A stretch of 64,000 bases of DNA, from positions 2,480,001 through 2,544,000 of the forward strand of contig OY744463.1 of assembly GCA_963556145.1 (NCBI GenBank), written 5' to 3'. Shown one piece after another: positions 33,208-44,096 of this stretch. The translations under genes and the position numbers were made by a program. The stretch is from Hygrocybe punicea. Its lineage: Eukaryota; Basidiomycota; Agaricomycetes; Agaricales; Hygrophoraceae. The notes beneath the pieces were generated by a model, which had not been told where the DNA came from, ran no database searches, and worked only from the letters and a program-made list of their open reading frames with translations. Each line of letters opens with the position of its first letter. Positions within the stretch are counted from its first letter, which is position 1.

Positions 33208-33738
33208 TGTCTACATTCGGTATATGTGTTCTTTCCTCGGTCCCAGGCCGCTTTGTAATTTACACAGCTCATTTCATTTTCGTTTCCATTGCTTCGATCT
33301 TTCATCCTCACCACATCATTCATGTCTCCGTTTGGGGAGTCCATGCACAGCATCTGCCCCATAAAATTTTCCAATTGTCCAATCACCCATTATTATTTTC
33401 TACTGCCGACAGTGTTCACCCGTTTTATTGATGAATTTTGTCCCGTCTTGTAACTTCGCTGAGATCTGGAGATCTGAACTGGGATTTACCTTCATGACAC
33501 GTGCCCTCAACCTGTTGTCATCGCATCCGACAAGCTTGATTGACAGTCTCTGATAGAATCATCTGTCCTTTCTTGCACAAGTGCAACAACCAACACTTCT
33601 CTGCCCAGCAGGTGCTACTTGCGAGTCAAAGGCTCAACTCAGCGCTCAGCGCTCAGCTATGATCAGACAAATGGCGTTGGAACTCACATTATAAGGAACG
33701 CCGTGACAGTGGCGATCTCCTTGCGATCCCCCTTCATA
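33208..33738. other. 3' UTR and promoter spacer
   Basis: Contains the 3' region of the RRM gene and the promoter of the first DUF6533 gene. A short CTCAGCGCTCAG repeat is seen near 33640. No gene is seen. Confidence 0.5.
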
Positions 33739-35276
33739 ATGGCAGTCATAGCTGTTAGTGAGGCTGTCTGGGTATGGAATTTACTTTCTGCCTTGGTTCT
33801 ACCAACTTACACCTACTGCAGTACCTCAATGGTCCGTTTAATTTGTTGTAGTCACACGTCCGCCTGCCAGTGACTTTCAGTAATACGCAGTTGCGACAGT
33901 CACGATATTGGTTCTATCATCGTTTACTTCCTCTTCCAGATATCTCAACCTTGCCCTAGGTATATGATTACTGCTTGACCTTTGCCCAGGAGGTTTCTTT
34001 CGTCAGCACCAGTCCTTGGTCGACCATTTATTCCCTGTACTTACTATCGAGGTACATGCCCTTTATAGATATGGGATTCGTTCTGCATCGTCTCATGGAT
34101 TCCCAATCTCTCAGATCAATTCTCACACGATCCTGGTGGCAAGAATGCTTGCCTTCTCGCATATAGGATGAATGCCTGTACGTGTTTCATAATCCTGGAC
34201 AAGTGGTGACTGAATGCACTTTCATGAAGGCCTGTTCGTAATTGGAATGGGTATATCAGAAGGTGAGTTCATACTGTTCGTCAACTTTATTTGTTATTGA
34301 ATTGCACTTCCAGTTATCCTCATGATCAGAATATGGGTTATTTGGGGCAGAGACCGCAGGCTTGCCATCGGCTTACCTGTTTTCTTTATTATGATATGGA
34401 TTGGCATATTTGGTTCCATGTGGTATCTCCTTCGATCTCTGCAATGTTTGTGAATCCCCCTCCCCCTCCCCTAATCTCTTGAACATCAACTTACTTTGTT
34501 AATACCCGTTTTAGATTCATCTGTTCCGATACCTGGCTTCTCAGTACCAACAATGCCGTGGTGTTCGTGGAATGGACGTTGTTCATGATATTTGAGATTG
34601 GTATAGTGGCCGCATTGTTTAACCAAAAATTGTGTGAACCTCATGTGGTTCATTCATGAGTTATGCTCTGTCTTCTGTTGATCAAAGGCATCCGAGCATG
34701 TGAGTTATGTTTATTGTCTACATATGCCTATACTTGATAGGATTCAGATCCTTTCGCAAAATGTGTCATTATTTCGTGTTGTTTATCGTGACGGTACGTG
34801 GTTCAAGTTCCTTCCTGAAGCCTCGACTAGACACTAGCCCAGGAATACTTTTCTACATCTACATCGTTGGTTTGTAATATTTTTCGTTTGCAGAGAGAAA
34901 CGAAAGCCTGACTTCAGGACAGGCATGTCAGCTTCCAACGTCATCCTCGTCATTGTCTTGCCAGTGTGTTTATGCATTTGTTTTTGTTTTTTGTTTGCTC
35001 ATCATAATGTGCCCTTGCAGCACTTGGCGTTATTGCTTACTCCGTGCGTCGCTCCACGGAATTCTTTTGGTATATTTCTCATTGACGATCGTTGCATTGT
35101 ATAGATTCGGCCGCGTTATGCACTCCATCCTCACGGCTAGATTTCTTCTGAAGCTTCGCAAGGAGCTTCGTAAAGGAGATCTCCAAGAGGAACATGTCCT
35201 GTCGACTAAACTGGCGTCGAGGGGAGGGATCGCTTTTGCAAGAACTATGGAGGATAGAGTGCAGGATAGAGTGTAA
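33739..35276 (+). CDS. DUF6533-type multi-pass membrane protein, copy 1
   Basis: The N-terminal exons join to give Y-L-N-V-A-T-V-T-I-L followed by VYDYCLTFAQEVSFV, STSPWS and LYLLSRYMPFIDMGFVLH. This YDYLLTxxxEVxxxW...LFLLxRYxP pattern is the DUF6533 signature of Agaricomycete membrane proteins. Many small exons with hydrophobic segments follow, and the last exon reads RFGRVMHSILTARFLLKLR. The role of the family is unknown. It is a tandem paralogue of the next gene, same orientation, start codon to start codon 1.8 kb. This copy has a longer, charged C-terminus. Internal exon borders beyond the N-terminal part are not resolved. Confidence 0.65.
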
Positions 35277-35562
35277 CAGTCCTAGTCTAACAGGATAGAT
35301 TGGATTCATAGTCTCATGATCAGTTTCTTTGGATAATCGCACCCGAATTCGGGACATATTACGTATTGTATACCGATCACGTGTGCAACTTCGAGTATGT
35401 CGCAACACTTCTCCTGTCAAGTAACTCATGACTCGGAATGCACGCGAAGCACGCATGCGTCGACAAGGTTCAGGATGGGTTGATCCTGGCAGCTGAAAAA
35501 GTGGGTATGAAGGCAAAGGAACTTGGAAGCCAGATCGCGTTTGCTTGCGATTCCCCTTCATA

Positions 35563-37112
35563 ATGCCGGCCATAACGGCTGAGGAAGTCAGGGAGGCTGT
35601 CCGGATTGTCTACTTGTACAGAGTAGGTAACTTACGTCCTGTGTCGATTCCACTGCTGACCTCTGTTGGGTTGGCATAGTATGTCAATGGTCAGTATACT
35701 CTATTATCATCGGACGTTTGCTTGACTTTCGAGTACGTTACAGTTGCTACTGGAACAATACTAGTAATGTCGTCTTTTCTTCCTCTTCTCTGGCAGATCT
35801 CTCAACTCCGCGCCAGGCATATGACTACTGCTTGACCTTTGCCCAAGAAGTTTATTTCGTCCGGACTAGCCAATGGTCCGCCATCAAATTTCTGTACCTG
35901 CTAACGAGGTACATGCCCTTCGTTGATACCGGCTTGGTTTTGTATCGTGGGGGCATTTCTTTGACTCTGGGAAGCACTAGTACTCATGGATGATCCATCA
36001 CCAATCTCACAGATCAATTCTGGGTTGGTCTTGGAAGCAGAGAGGTTTGCCTTCTTGCATACAGGTTGGATGCATGTACGCGTTTTCCTTCTTAGGAAAT
36101 ATCCCGCTGACTGACCAATCGCACTTCCCTGAAGCCTTGTTTGTCCTAGGAATCGGTATATCAGAAAGTGAGTAGGTCGTCCGATCGTTAAAAGCCTTCT
36201 TTGTTATTAACACTGAAATGCCAAGTTATCCTCATGATCAGACTCTGGGTCATTTGGGAGAAAGACCGCAGAATCGCAATTGGCCTGCCAACGTTATTTT
36301 CTATGACTTGGATTGCGATCTTTGTATTTATGTGGTATTTTCTTCAATCCATGCAATGTCAGTGAATTATCATCGTGGTCTCTTTGTTTCCAAGTACAAT
36401 ATACTGACTGTCTTTGCAAAACTCCAATTTAGTTTTCTCTCTCCCGATACCTGAGTTCTCTGGATGTTACAGCACCAGCAGCAATACCATGTTAATCATG
36501 GATTGGGTGCTCTTCATGGCGTTTGAGATCGGTATTGCTGGTCACACATTATTCGACAAGATCTTACATAGTATTTCTCTTCCACCAGCTATGCTTGGTC
36601 TGATGTTGATTAAAGGTATTCGAGCATGTGAGTACGTGTTCAATTGTTCGTACTTGTCCGCCTGTACTCACAGTGTATTGCAGATAGCCTTTCACAAAAT
36701 GTGCCTCTATTTCGCATCGTTTATCGTGACGGTAAGCGGTTCAATTTCATTGTTCGATGACTTGACTTGACACCAACCTTAGGGATACTTTTCTACATCT
36801 ACATCGTCGGTTCGTGATATCTTCGTTTGCCGAAGCCTAGACACTTGATTTAGCGTAGGCATATCGGCTTCCAATGTTATCCTCATCGTGACCTTACCCG
36901 TGCGTATGATGTGTGGGCGGATTAATTTTTCTTGCTCACAGTAATTTGGCACATGCAGGACATTGCTTTACTCCTTACCCCGTGCGTTTCTAGTCAACCT
37001 CACTCATACAGAGGTTACCTACTATCGCATTGCATTTGGCAGATTCGGCCGCGTTATGCACTCTGTCCTGACAGCCCGCTTTGTGCTGAAGCTTCGGCAA
37101 GAGCTCGGATGA
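35563..37112 (+). CDS. DUF6533-type multi-pass membrane protein, copy 2
   Basis: Starts MPAITAEEVREAVRIVYLYR at ATG 35563, then YVN, then an intron-split VATGTIL|AYDYCLTFAQEVYFV with SQWSAIKFLYLLTRYMPFVD. It ends RFGRVMHSVLTARFVLKLRQELG with TGA 37110-37112, 43 residues shorter at the C-terminus than copy 1. The two copies share about the same exon pattern and even the leader GATYCCCCTTCATAATG before the start, so the duplication included the promoter-proximal region. About seven transmembrane helices would be expected for the family. Function unknown. Confidence 0.65.
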
Positions 37113-37670
37113 CGAGAACTGAACATAGTGATTTGGATATCGAGAGGTTTTGACTTTGGGCTTAAAGGCATACTGCCCCACTCACCGACCCATTTGAAGA
37201 TCAGTATTCTTCGAAGTGTACACAAGAGAGATAGAGATTGCAATATGTGCTAATGAATGATTGTTCCGAAGGCGCCGTGTGAATATTTGCAGATAAAGCG
37301 TCAAGCAAATTCGTTCGCTGGGTATTGGTGGCGGTATTGGTGGTAGGTATAGTCTGGTTGGTCTTGATACCCATTTGTAGGATATACGGGGCGAGATGGA
37401 TTCATGGACAGGACAACACGTTGGGTATGAGCTGACGCAATAACCATAAGCCATAGACAGCCAGGCGAGGAGATGAAACTCACGGCATATTTTCAGTCAT
37501 TCACAGGGTCGTTACATGGGCATAAAGGGCGTGGTCCGGTTGGAATACATGCCATACATATAATACAAGGCATCGGGAAATATAGCACGTGAAATATAGT
37601 CGTATATCTATTTACTGCGAAATGGACGTTAGTGACAGGCTCACGGTGGTAATGCTTGAATCATACAGAG
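37113..37670. other. Convergent 3' spacer, nothing recognised
   Basis: A 558-bp gap between two convergent genes. A short GGTATTGGTGGC direct repeat is seen near 37320-37345. No coding sequence is supported. Confidence 0.5.
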
Positions 37671-39228
37671 TTAATGTTTGTTGCCTGCATACCAGGACAA
37701 ATACACGCTCCCTACACCGGCAATGAACACCTTGGCGCGAAGCCGACATACCTAAGCCATCGAAATCCGTTGAGTGGACCCAACAACCAAAATATGAACG
37801 ATGCACGTACGGTGTCAGCGACTTCCGCACTAGTGAAATGAACATGAAGATCCCCATTTGGTACCCTAGTGATTTGGCTAACTTCGCCAAAGGTCTGTCG
37901 AATAAACAAAAATTCGGTATCCTAGAATATTGATCGAGGCAGACACTGACCTCGCACCACCGCTTTGCCGCATTAAACCTCTTGGCTTCGTGCATCTCAA
38001 TCCCCCTGATAACAAGTCTCTTTCTCTTCCTCGTCGAACTGCTCAACGAACTCAACGATAATCTCGCCGTGCCCTGAGCACAATACGCCACATAGGGCGC
38101 AGTTGGGTCATAGGCCGGTGGCAGGGGGTCAAAGTCGTCTTGATCTTCATCACGATCATCACTTATGCCGGTGGTTAGACGAGATTTGCGCTTCGACACA
38201 AACGGTAGGCGGATGGTGCTGGCTTTGTGTGCTAGCGAAGCAGACGCACTGGCAGGCGGAGTATCGTGTGAAGTGGAAATAGAGAGGGTTGTGGGCTGGG
38301 ACCACAGTGAAGGTGAACTGGCAGAACCCGCGCCATGTTTGAAGAGCTTGCTTCTAGAGGATGCTTGCGACAACGGCAAACTGGTGAAAGAAGTTTGCTG
38401 TGGTGTTTCGGGTAGGGCTTCGTCGTCGGAAGTGTAGGATGATGAACTCTGACGTGGTGGTGCGCATGGCTGTTTTGAACTTGATGGAGAGACTGATATT
38501 GGGGGTACACTGGAGGTAGAAAAGTGTCCCAGGACACTCGGGTACCACTTCCTGGCCGGGGCTGCTGCTGGGGCACCAACTGCGGAATCGTCGGGTGACG
38601 CGCTGGGAGCTGGGAGAACGAGACTGGAAGAGCGACCATGATTTTGGATTTGGGCATTGTTCCCAGGGATCCGAGATCTACGAAAGAATGACAGGCGGGA
38701 AGGTGTATTCGAGGTTGAAGGGGACTCTAGACACATGTTTGCCGATGGGGTGGTAGAGCGGAAAGAGAAACGGAAGTTGCGGGGTGAAGGAGTTTGAACC
38801 AGCTTGGACGGCGATGAAGGGGGAGACGAGGGCTGAAAAAGCGTGTCAATAAGGGAGTAAATGAACGAAAAAATTAAGCATACGTCGAGGGCGTGTCCCT
38901 GAACCGGAGATTCTAAGGCATCGTCGGTTACAAGATCGTAACCAGGCAACGTCCCTGCTTCGTCAAGGGAGTTCAAGGGTAATGAGGCTCGACTCAAATG
39001 TGGATATGCGAGATGTGGGTGACCGCTGGATCCCATTAACTGAGAGGAGTCGTCATCCTCAGGAGGCTGAGACTTTGGAGGACTCAGAGTTTGGGGGACG
39101 ATTTTGGTTTGCTGATCATGAATCCATCGGTCGAGAAGACTTGACCTTCTGGCTTGAAATTGGCGGGCGAATGGTTGCAATGCAAGGTAGACTGGATTTG
39201 AGAGGTCTTGGTTGGGAGGACTGTTCAT
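37671..39228 (-). CDS. Serine-rich basidiomycete protein with an RRM-like C-terminus
   Basis: Starts MNSPPNQDLSNPVYLALQPF at ATG 39228. Three introns are clear: after HALD (about 38830-38885, donor GTATGC), after RWCE (about 37895-37948) and after VADT (about 37750-37810). Correct splicing gives a stop at 37671-37673. The first 350 residues are S/P/T-rich and probably disordered. The last 80 residues can be read as an RRM fold: RLVIRGI (strand 1/RNP2-like), a helix ending WCETFGEV, ITRVPNGDLHVHF (RNP1-like), the helix SAEVADTVCRL and the strand KVFIAGVGSVYLSW. Family function unknown. Confidence 0.6.
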
Positions 39229-39751
39229 TCCGGGTACTGTGGTGGCAAAAACGGGTGGCGTTAGACAAAGAGCGACGCCCGACGCGATTTATGGCGAAAA
39301 ATAGCGTTTTAAGCGAGAGATGATTGGATGTGTAATAATAACTCGACACGTACCGTGCAAGACTGACTAGGGGATGAAAATTGGCCACGCCAGTTCGTGA
39401 GCGGACGATGTCGGTGGGAGTGGAGTACGATGAAGGTAAGAATAAATCCGAGAGAGAGTTCTTGCGGTATAAAAATGTCGTGAGGAGGGGTAAGAGTGAG
39501 TGAAATTTATGCAGTCAAAGAGGGAACATGAGACAAGGGAAAAGGCCAAGCGGAAGGGCGCAAGAACTCATGGCTTAAACAAGACGCGTAGCAACGTGGC
39601 TCAACGGCCTCAACGGCATCAACCCGGCCTCAACCGTGACACCCACAATGAAACAATTATTTCCCATCGTCGTCTGCGACCCTTACCGTAGGCACACCCC
39701 ACAGTGGCGGTTTTGTCTCAAGGCACCCCTGTGCAGTGGGCAGTGGCATTG
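39229..39751. other. Promoter spacer
   Basis: Upstream region of the serine-rich gene and 3' flank of CFD1. A TATAAAAA box near 39468 and a short CTCAACGGC repeat near 39600-39630 are visible. No gene is seen. Confidence 0.5.
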
Positions 39752-40718
39752 TCAAGTCGCAATATTATTGGGGGAAGAGTGGTTCTTGGCCAACGTCTCC
39801 AACACCCGTTCCACTATGTCTGTGAAAAGCTTTCCAGAAGACGTCTTTTGGTATCGCACCAACAGCTCGAAGCCCAGTTCAGAACTATCATGGCCTTCCG
39901 CTCCGTTCGGCGCTGCGTCTAGCAGTGTCGCCAGCTCCGCTTCCACTGGGAGCCGTCCTAAGAATAGTATTCCTTCGCGTCTCGCCATATCCTCTCCTCC
40001 TCCGCTCGAAAATATATTACTTATCTCTCCACAACACGGACACACGTACCCGCTCATGTTTTCAATCAAGCCCAACACTGGCAAGTTCACCGCCTGAGAA
40101 AACGAGAGACTTTTCATGGCGTCCATGAGTGCGACTGCTTGCGGAGTGGTAACGATCACAGCGAATAGCCGCGAGTGTGCAGGACTCGCATGTTCTAGCA
40201 GCGACAAGTGTTCATCAGATGTACCTGCGAACCAACGTTGCTAGTAAACACAGATGACGGGTTTTGGAAAATAAAAAATACGATGCACCTGGAGGTGTAT
40301 CGATCACCAAATAATCCAGTTCACCCCACCGCACATCACTAAGAAATTGTCGAATCATCCCGTTCTTTTTCGGGCCCCTCCACACAACCGAATCTCCCTT
40401 CTTTTTCAGCAAAAACCCTACGCTCATGCAAGCCAGTCTCCCGGCAGACCCGTCCGCGTACACAGGCACCCAACCATCGCTGCTCTGGTGGACACCATGT
40501 CCATCGAGCCCCAGCATGCGTGGAATAGACGGGCCAGTGAGGTCGATGTCGAGAATACCAACGCGTGTCGTGTGCGAGGAGGCATAGAGACTGAGGGCCA
40601 GCTGGGCAGAGACCGAGGATTTGCCAACGCCTCCCTTACCAGAGCAGACAATAATGATATTCTTGATTGACTTGAGACGTCTGGCAATGGCGCTTTCTTG
40701 AGCTTGAGCAGTGGCCAT
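39752..40718 (-). CDS. CFD1: Cytosolic Fe-S cluster assembly scaffold Cfd1 (NUBP2)
   Basis: P-loop NTPase that, with Nbp35, forms the cytosolic scaffold for [4Fe-4S] clusters passed to nuclear and cytosolic proteins. Two exons from ATG 40718. Landmarks: the deviant Walker [56 protein letters not shown] (intron inside the GT codon, about 40224-40285), [10 protein letters not shown] and the bridging-cluster motif YVCPCCGE (CPXC), followed by IFSSGGGE. It has no N-terminal four-cysteine ferredoxin-like domain, which separates Cfd1 from Nbp35. About 300 residues, complete. Confidence 0.95.
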
Positions 40719-40801
40719 ATAGCGAGGTGTTGTTTGGCTACATCCTCAATACCAAACAATACAAATAGACATTATCATAAAATCATAAATATGGTTACGT
40801 T

Positions 40802-42245
40802 TACACTACAAAAAGCTCTGGTTTCAAATTCTGAAAGGAAGCGTGAGTGCCTTCCACACGGACAACGTACCAACCCACACACCAGTTTACACAGACGAGC
40901 CATGAGCCCCCCCAGCTGAATCAGTGTACTCACACCTTCCAGAATGCGCATATGTGTGAAGCCAATTTCCTGTTCAGTCGCAACGTTAATATATGCGGGT
41001 GTATGAGAGCGATGGAGTACACGGAACCTTGATATACTCCAACTTAGTGTACTCAGGCATGCTGAGACAAATCAAAAAAAAGAAAGGCAACGGGAGCAAA
41101 AGAAAGAACGCACTCGTCGAAGGTCTTCACAACCCGGAAGATTGTTACTACGATATCAACAGCACTATAGCCTTGCTCCCAGAGTTCGTTCAACCTTTCC
41201 ATGGCACCGTCAATGTTGCCCTTCATGCAAGCCCGGATAATGGACTGAACCACGATGGGGTGTGGCTGATCGCACACTTTAAAGACATTCTCACCCGAAA
41301 CAAAACCGAAACCGGAGTGAGTTGATTGGAGATTATTGATGGCTTGTCGCATGTCGCCTTCTGAGGTAAAGATGAGCGCTGTGAGGCCATCATCGTTGTA
41401 TTCAACCTAGTGCGCAAAAATCAGTGTCGCACCAGTATGTGTTGCTCTTGATGAGAATACTCCCACCTTTTCTATCTCGCAGATCTCCAGAAGCCTCTTC
41501 AAAATTTCCTGATCTCTCAGCTTGGCATACCTCAGAATAGCACACCGGCTCTGTATTGGCTCAATGATCTTATTGCTCATATTACACGCGAGGCAAAAGC
41601 GCGTCGTGTTGGAGAAAATCTCCATGGTCCGGCGCAAGGCTTGTTGGGCGCCCGCTGTCATACTGTCCATCGAGATGTAAACGTGACAAGTCAATGACGT
41701 GAGGAAAGTATACCTGTCCGCTTCGTCTAGAATCACAATCTTGTGTCGCCCTGGTGGCAATGTCACTTTCTTCTGTGCGAACGCCTTGATCTTGTTACGG
41801 ACAACGTCGATACCTCTACAACATAGTGGAGTCAAATGTGATCCAGAAAATACTAAATACATTGTCTCACCTCTCATCCGAGGCATTCAGCTCTAATACG
41901 CCTTCTTTATACGCGTCTCCCAACATCTGATGTGCTAAACAATGTATACTGGTTGTTTTCCCAATTCCAGGCATACCCTTTGACCTTCGTCAAGGCTGGG
42001 AATTCCAAGGAACAGGAAGTAAATATTCTACGCACTGATATAATGATATGCGGACAGTTCCCGTCTTTGGCAATCACTTTGAGCCGTTCGATGGTTTCAA
42101 CATTTCCGACCACATCGTCCAAAACCTGTGGCCTGTATTTTTCAACCCTGGCCAGAGCGAGTCAGCAAGGTTGATTAGAATAAAATAAATTCATGCTGTA
42201 CTACCACGGAAGTTCGTATGGGATATCTGTTGTGCTTGCAGGCAT
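40802..42245 (-). CDS. RFC4: Replication factor C subunit (yeast Rfc4 / human RFC2 type)
   Basis: AAA+ clamp-loader subunit that loads PCNA. Start [13 protein letters not shown] at ATG 42245. Exons give [16 protein letters not shown]; Walker [12 protein letters not shown] (intron just before it); the RFC box [19 protein letters not shown]; Walker B VILDEAD; the SRC motif [24 protein letters not shown]; and C-terminal [29 protein letters not shown]. The [14 protein letters not shown] segment is typical of Rfc4/RFC2. At least six short introns. Divergent from the mitochondrial seryl-tRNA synthetase gene, with only 98 bp between start codons. Confidence 0.94.
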
Positions 42246-42343
42246 TTTACCTTTGGCAAGGCGCACACTCAGAATATGTGAAGGGGAGTTACACCGCGTG
42301 ACGCAACGCGTAACACAACGTGCCAAAAAACAAAATTTATTTC
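42246..42343. promoter_or_regulatory. 98-bp bidirectional promoter with an MluI cell-cycle box
   Basis: The whole gap between the divergent RFC4 and SerRS start codons. ACGCGT at 42306-42311 is a perfect MCB (binding site of the MBF/Mbp1 G1/S factor), next to related CGCGTGACGC sequence. MCB sites are typical of replication genes, so the box most likely serves RFC4. No TATA box is seen. Confidence 0.6.
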
Positions 42344-43973
42344 ATGTTCAGGTTGTGCTGTCTGAACGGCGTTCGACCGTATCCTCACAGTCGGTGAGCT
42401 ATCACCAAAAGATCCAAAGCAAGGTCGATTCCGCTGACACAAATTTTTCGAGCTTCAAGAATCCAACAACGTAGTCACTCTTCCCATTCGCCATTCGAGC
42501 AGGCGAGCGCCTTGCCAAAACCCAGGCTTGACTATCGTTCCATTTCCGAGAAAACAGTCTACAAATCCCACAACGCATTTAACCGCAAAACTGTGCTACC
42601 AGTCGGCGCAGTACAGTCCGTCTCGCGTCTCTATGAAGAGCACAAAAACCTCTCAGGCAGGCTAAACGAGCGAAGGAATGCACGCTCAATAATCGGTGAT
42701 CGTATTCGCCAGAGCGACGAGGAGCAGGATAGACACGCCAAAGAGGTGGCTCTCGAAGAAGCCAAGAAGCTGAAAGGAGAAGTACTGGAGCTTGAATCAC
42801 AAGTAGCCGAACTTGAGGAAAACTTGCTTGCGATTGCATTAACTATTCCGAACGACACGCACCCTGACTCCCCTCTGGGCTCTGAATTGGCCGCAGTCAC
42901 ACTATCAACACATGGCCCAACGCCTTTCCCTTCTTCTCCCATTCGTGATCATGTCAACATCGGGCGTAAGCTTGACCTCTTCGACTTTGAGGCTGGCTCA
43001 ATGATAACTGGCTCCTCTTGGTATTATCTCCTCAACGAAGCCGCTCTCCTCGAGATCGCCCTGACGAATTATGCCCTTTCAATCGCCGTAAAAAATGGTT
43101 TCGCTCCCGTGATGACTCCCGACGTCATTCGCTCCGACATTGCAAGTAGATGCGGTTTCCAACCTCGCGATCAACCAGATTCTCCAGTTTCCCAGATGTA
43201 TGGCGTCGTGACGTCTAACCATCCCAAGTCATCTTACCCAGAACTTGTACTCGCTGGCACTGCCGAAATTCCCCTTGCGGGGATGTTCGCCAACAAAATC
43301 TATCCAGATACGTCTTTGCCGCGTAGGGTTGTTGGATTGGGACATGCCTTCCGTGCCGAGGCCGGCGCTCGTGGCCAGGACACTCGAGGATTGTATAGAG
43401 TACACCAATTCACGAAGTTGGAGCTCTTCGCAGTAACAACAGAGCACGCCAGTGATGAGATGATGGAGACGATGAGGCAGACGCAGGTTGAGATCCTTGA
43501 AGGTCTGCAACTCCCTTTCAGGCGAGCTGCTTCTGATGTTTTACTATTACTATATTGATCCAAGGTACTGACCAACCAGGGTACTTGATATGCCGACGGA
43601 AGACTTGGGCGCCAGCGCGTACCGCAAATATGACATGGAGGCTTGGATGCCCGGCCGTGGCTGTTGGGGCGAAGTATCGTCTACATCAAATTGTACTGAC
43701 TACCAAGCACGTCGTCTACATATTCGGTACCGCCCTTCGCAAAATCCTCCATCGTTTACATCTACACAGCCCTCTCCCTCCGGACTTCCGTTTGCGCACA
43801 CTCTGAACGGAACGGCTGTCGCCATTCCGCGACTCATTATCGCTCTCGTTGAGAACGGTGTTCGATTCAACACAGAAGGCGAGGTCGTTGGCTTGAACCT
43901 TCCTGACGTTCTACGCCCGTTTTGGATTGGAGGACCGGGAAGGGATCTAGTACAGTGGGTACCAGCTCCGTAG
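42344..43973 (+). CDS. DIA4: Mitochondrial seryl-tRNA synthetase
   Basis: Class II synthetase charging mitochondrial tRNA-Ser. The start at ATG 42344 was chosen because exon 1, joined across intron 42394-42459, yields an Arg-rich, acid-free presequence ahead of the mature [10 protein letters not shown] region. The N-terminal coiled-coil arm (about residues 60-130) is followed by motif 1 around [17 protein letters not shown], the serine pocket [14 protein letters not shown], motif 2 [28 protein letters not shown], and motif 3 with [17 protein letters not shown]. Intron 43522-43579 has a GC donor (AG|GCGAGC). The [24 protein letters not shown] block is intact. About 500 residues. Confidence 0.93.
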
Positions 43974-44096
43974 AGGGGGACGTGTTTGGCAAAGGCTTTA
44001 GATCCAAACATTGAAATCGTCACATGCCGTAATAGGCAATTATATCCCACGATTCCTTGGTGGAGTGCGGTGCCCCTTGTTCTCATCCCGTCTGCG

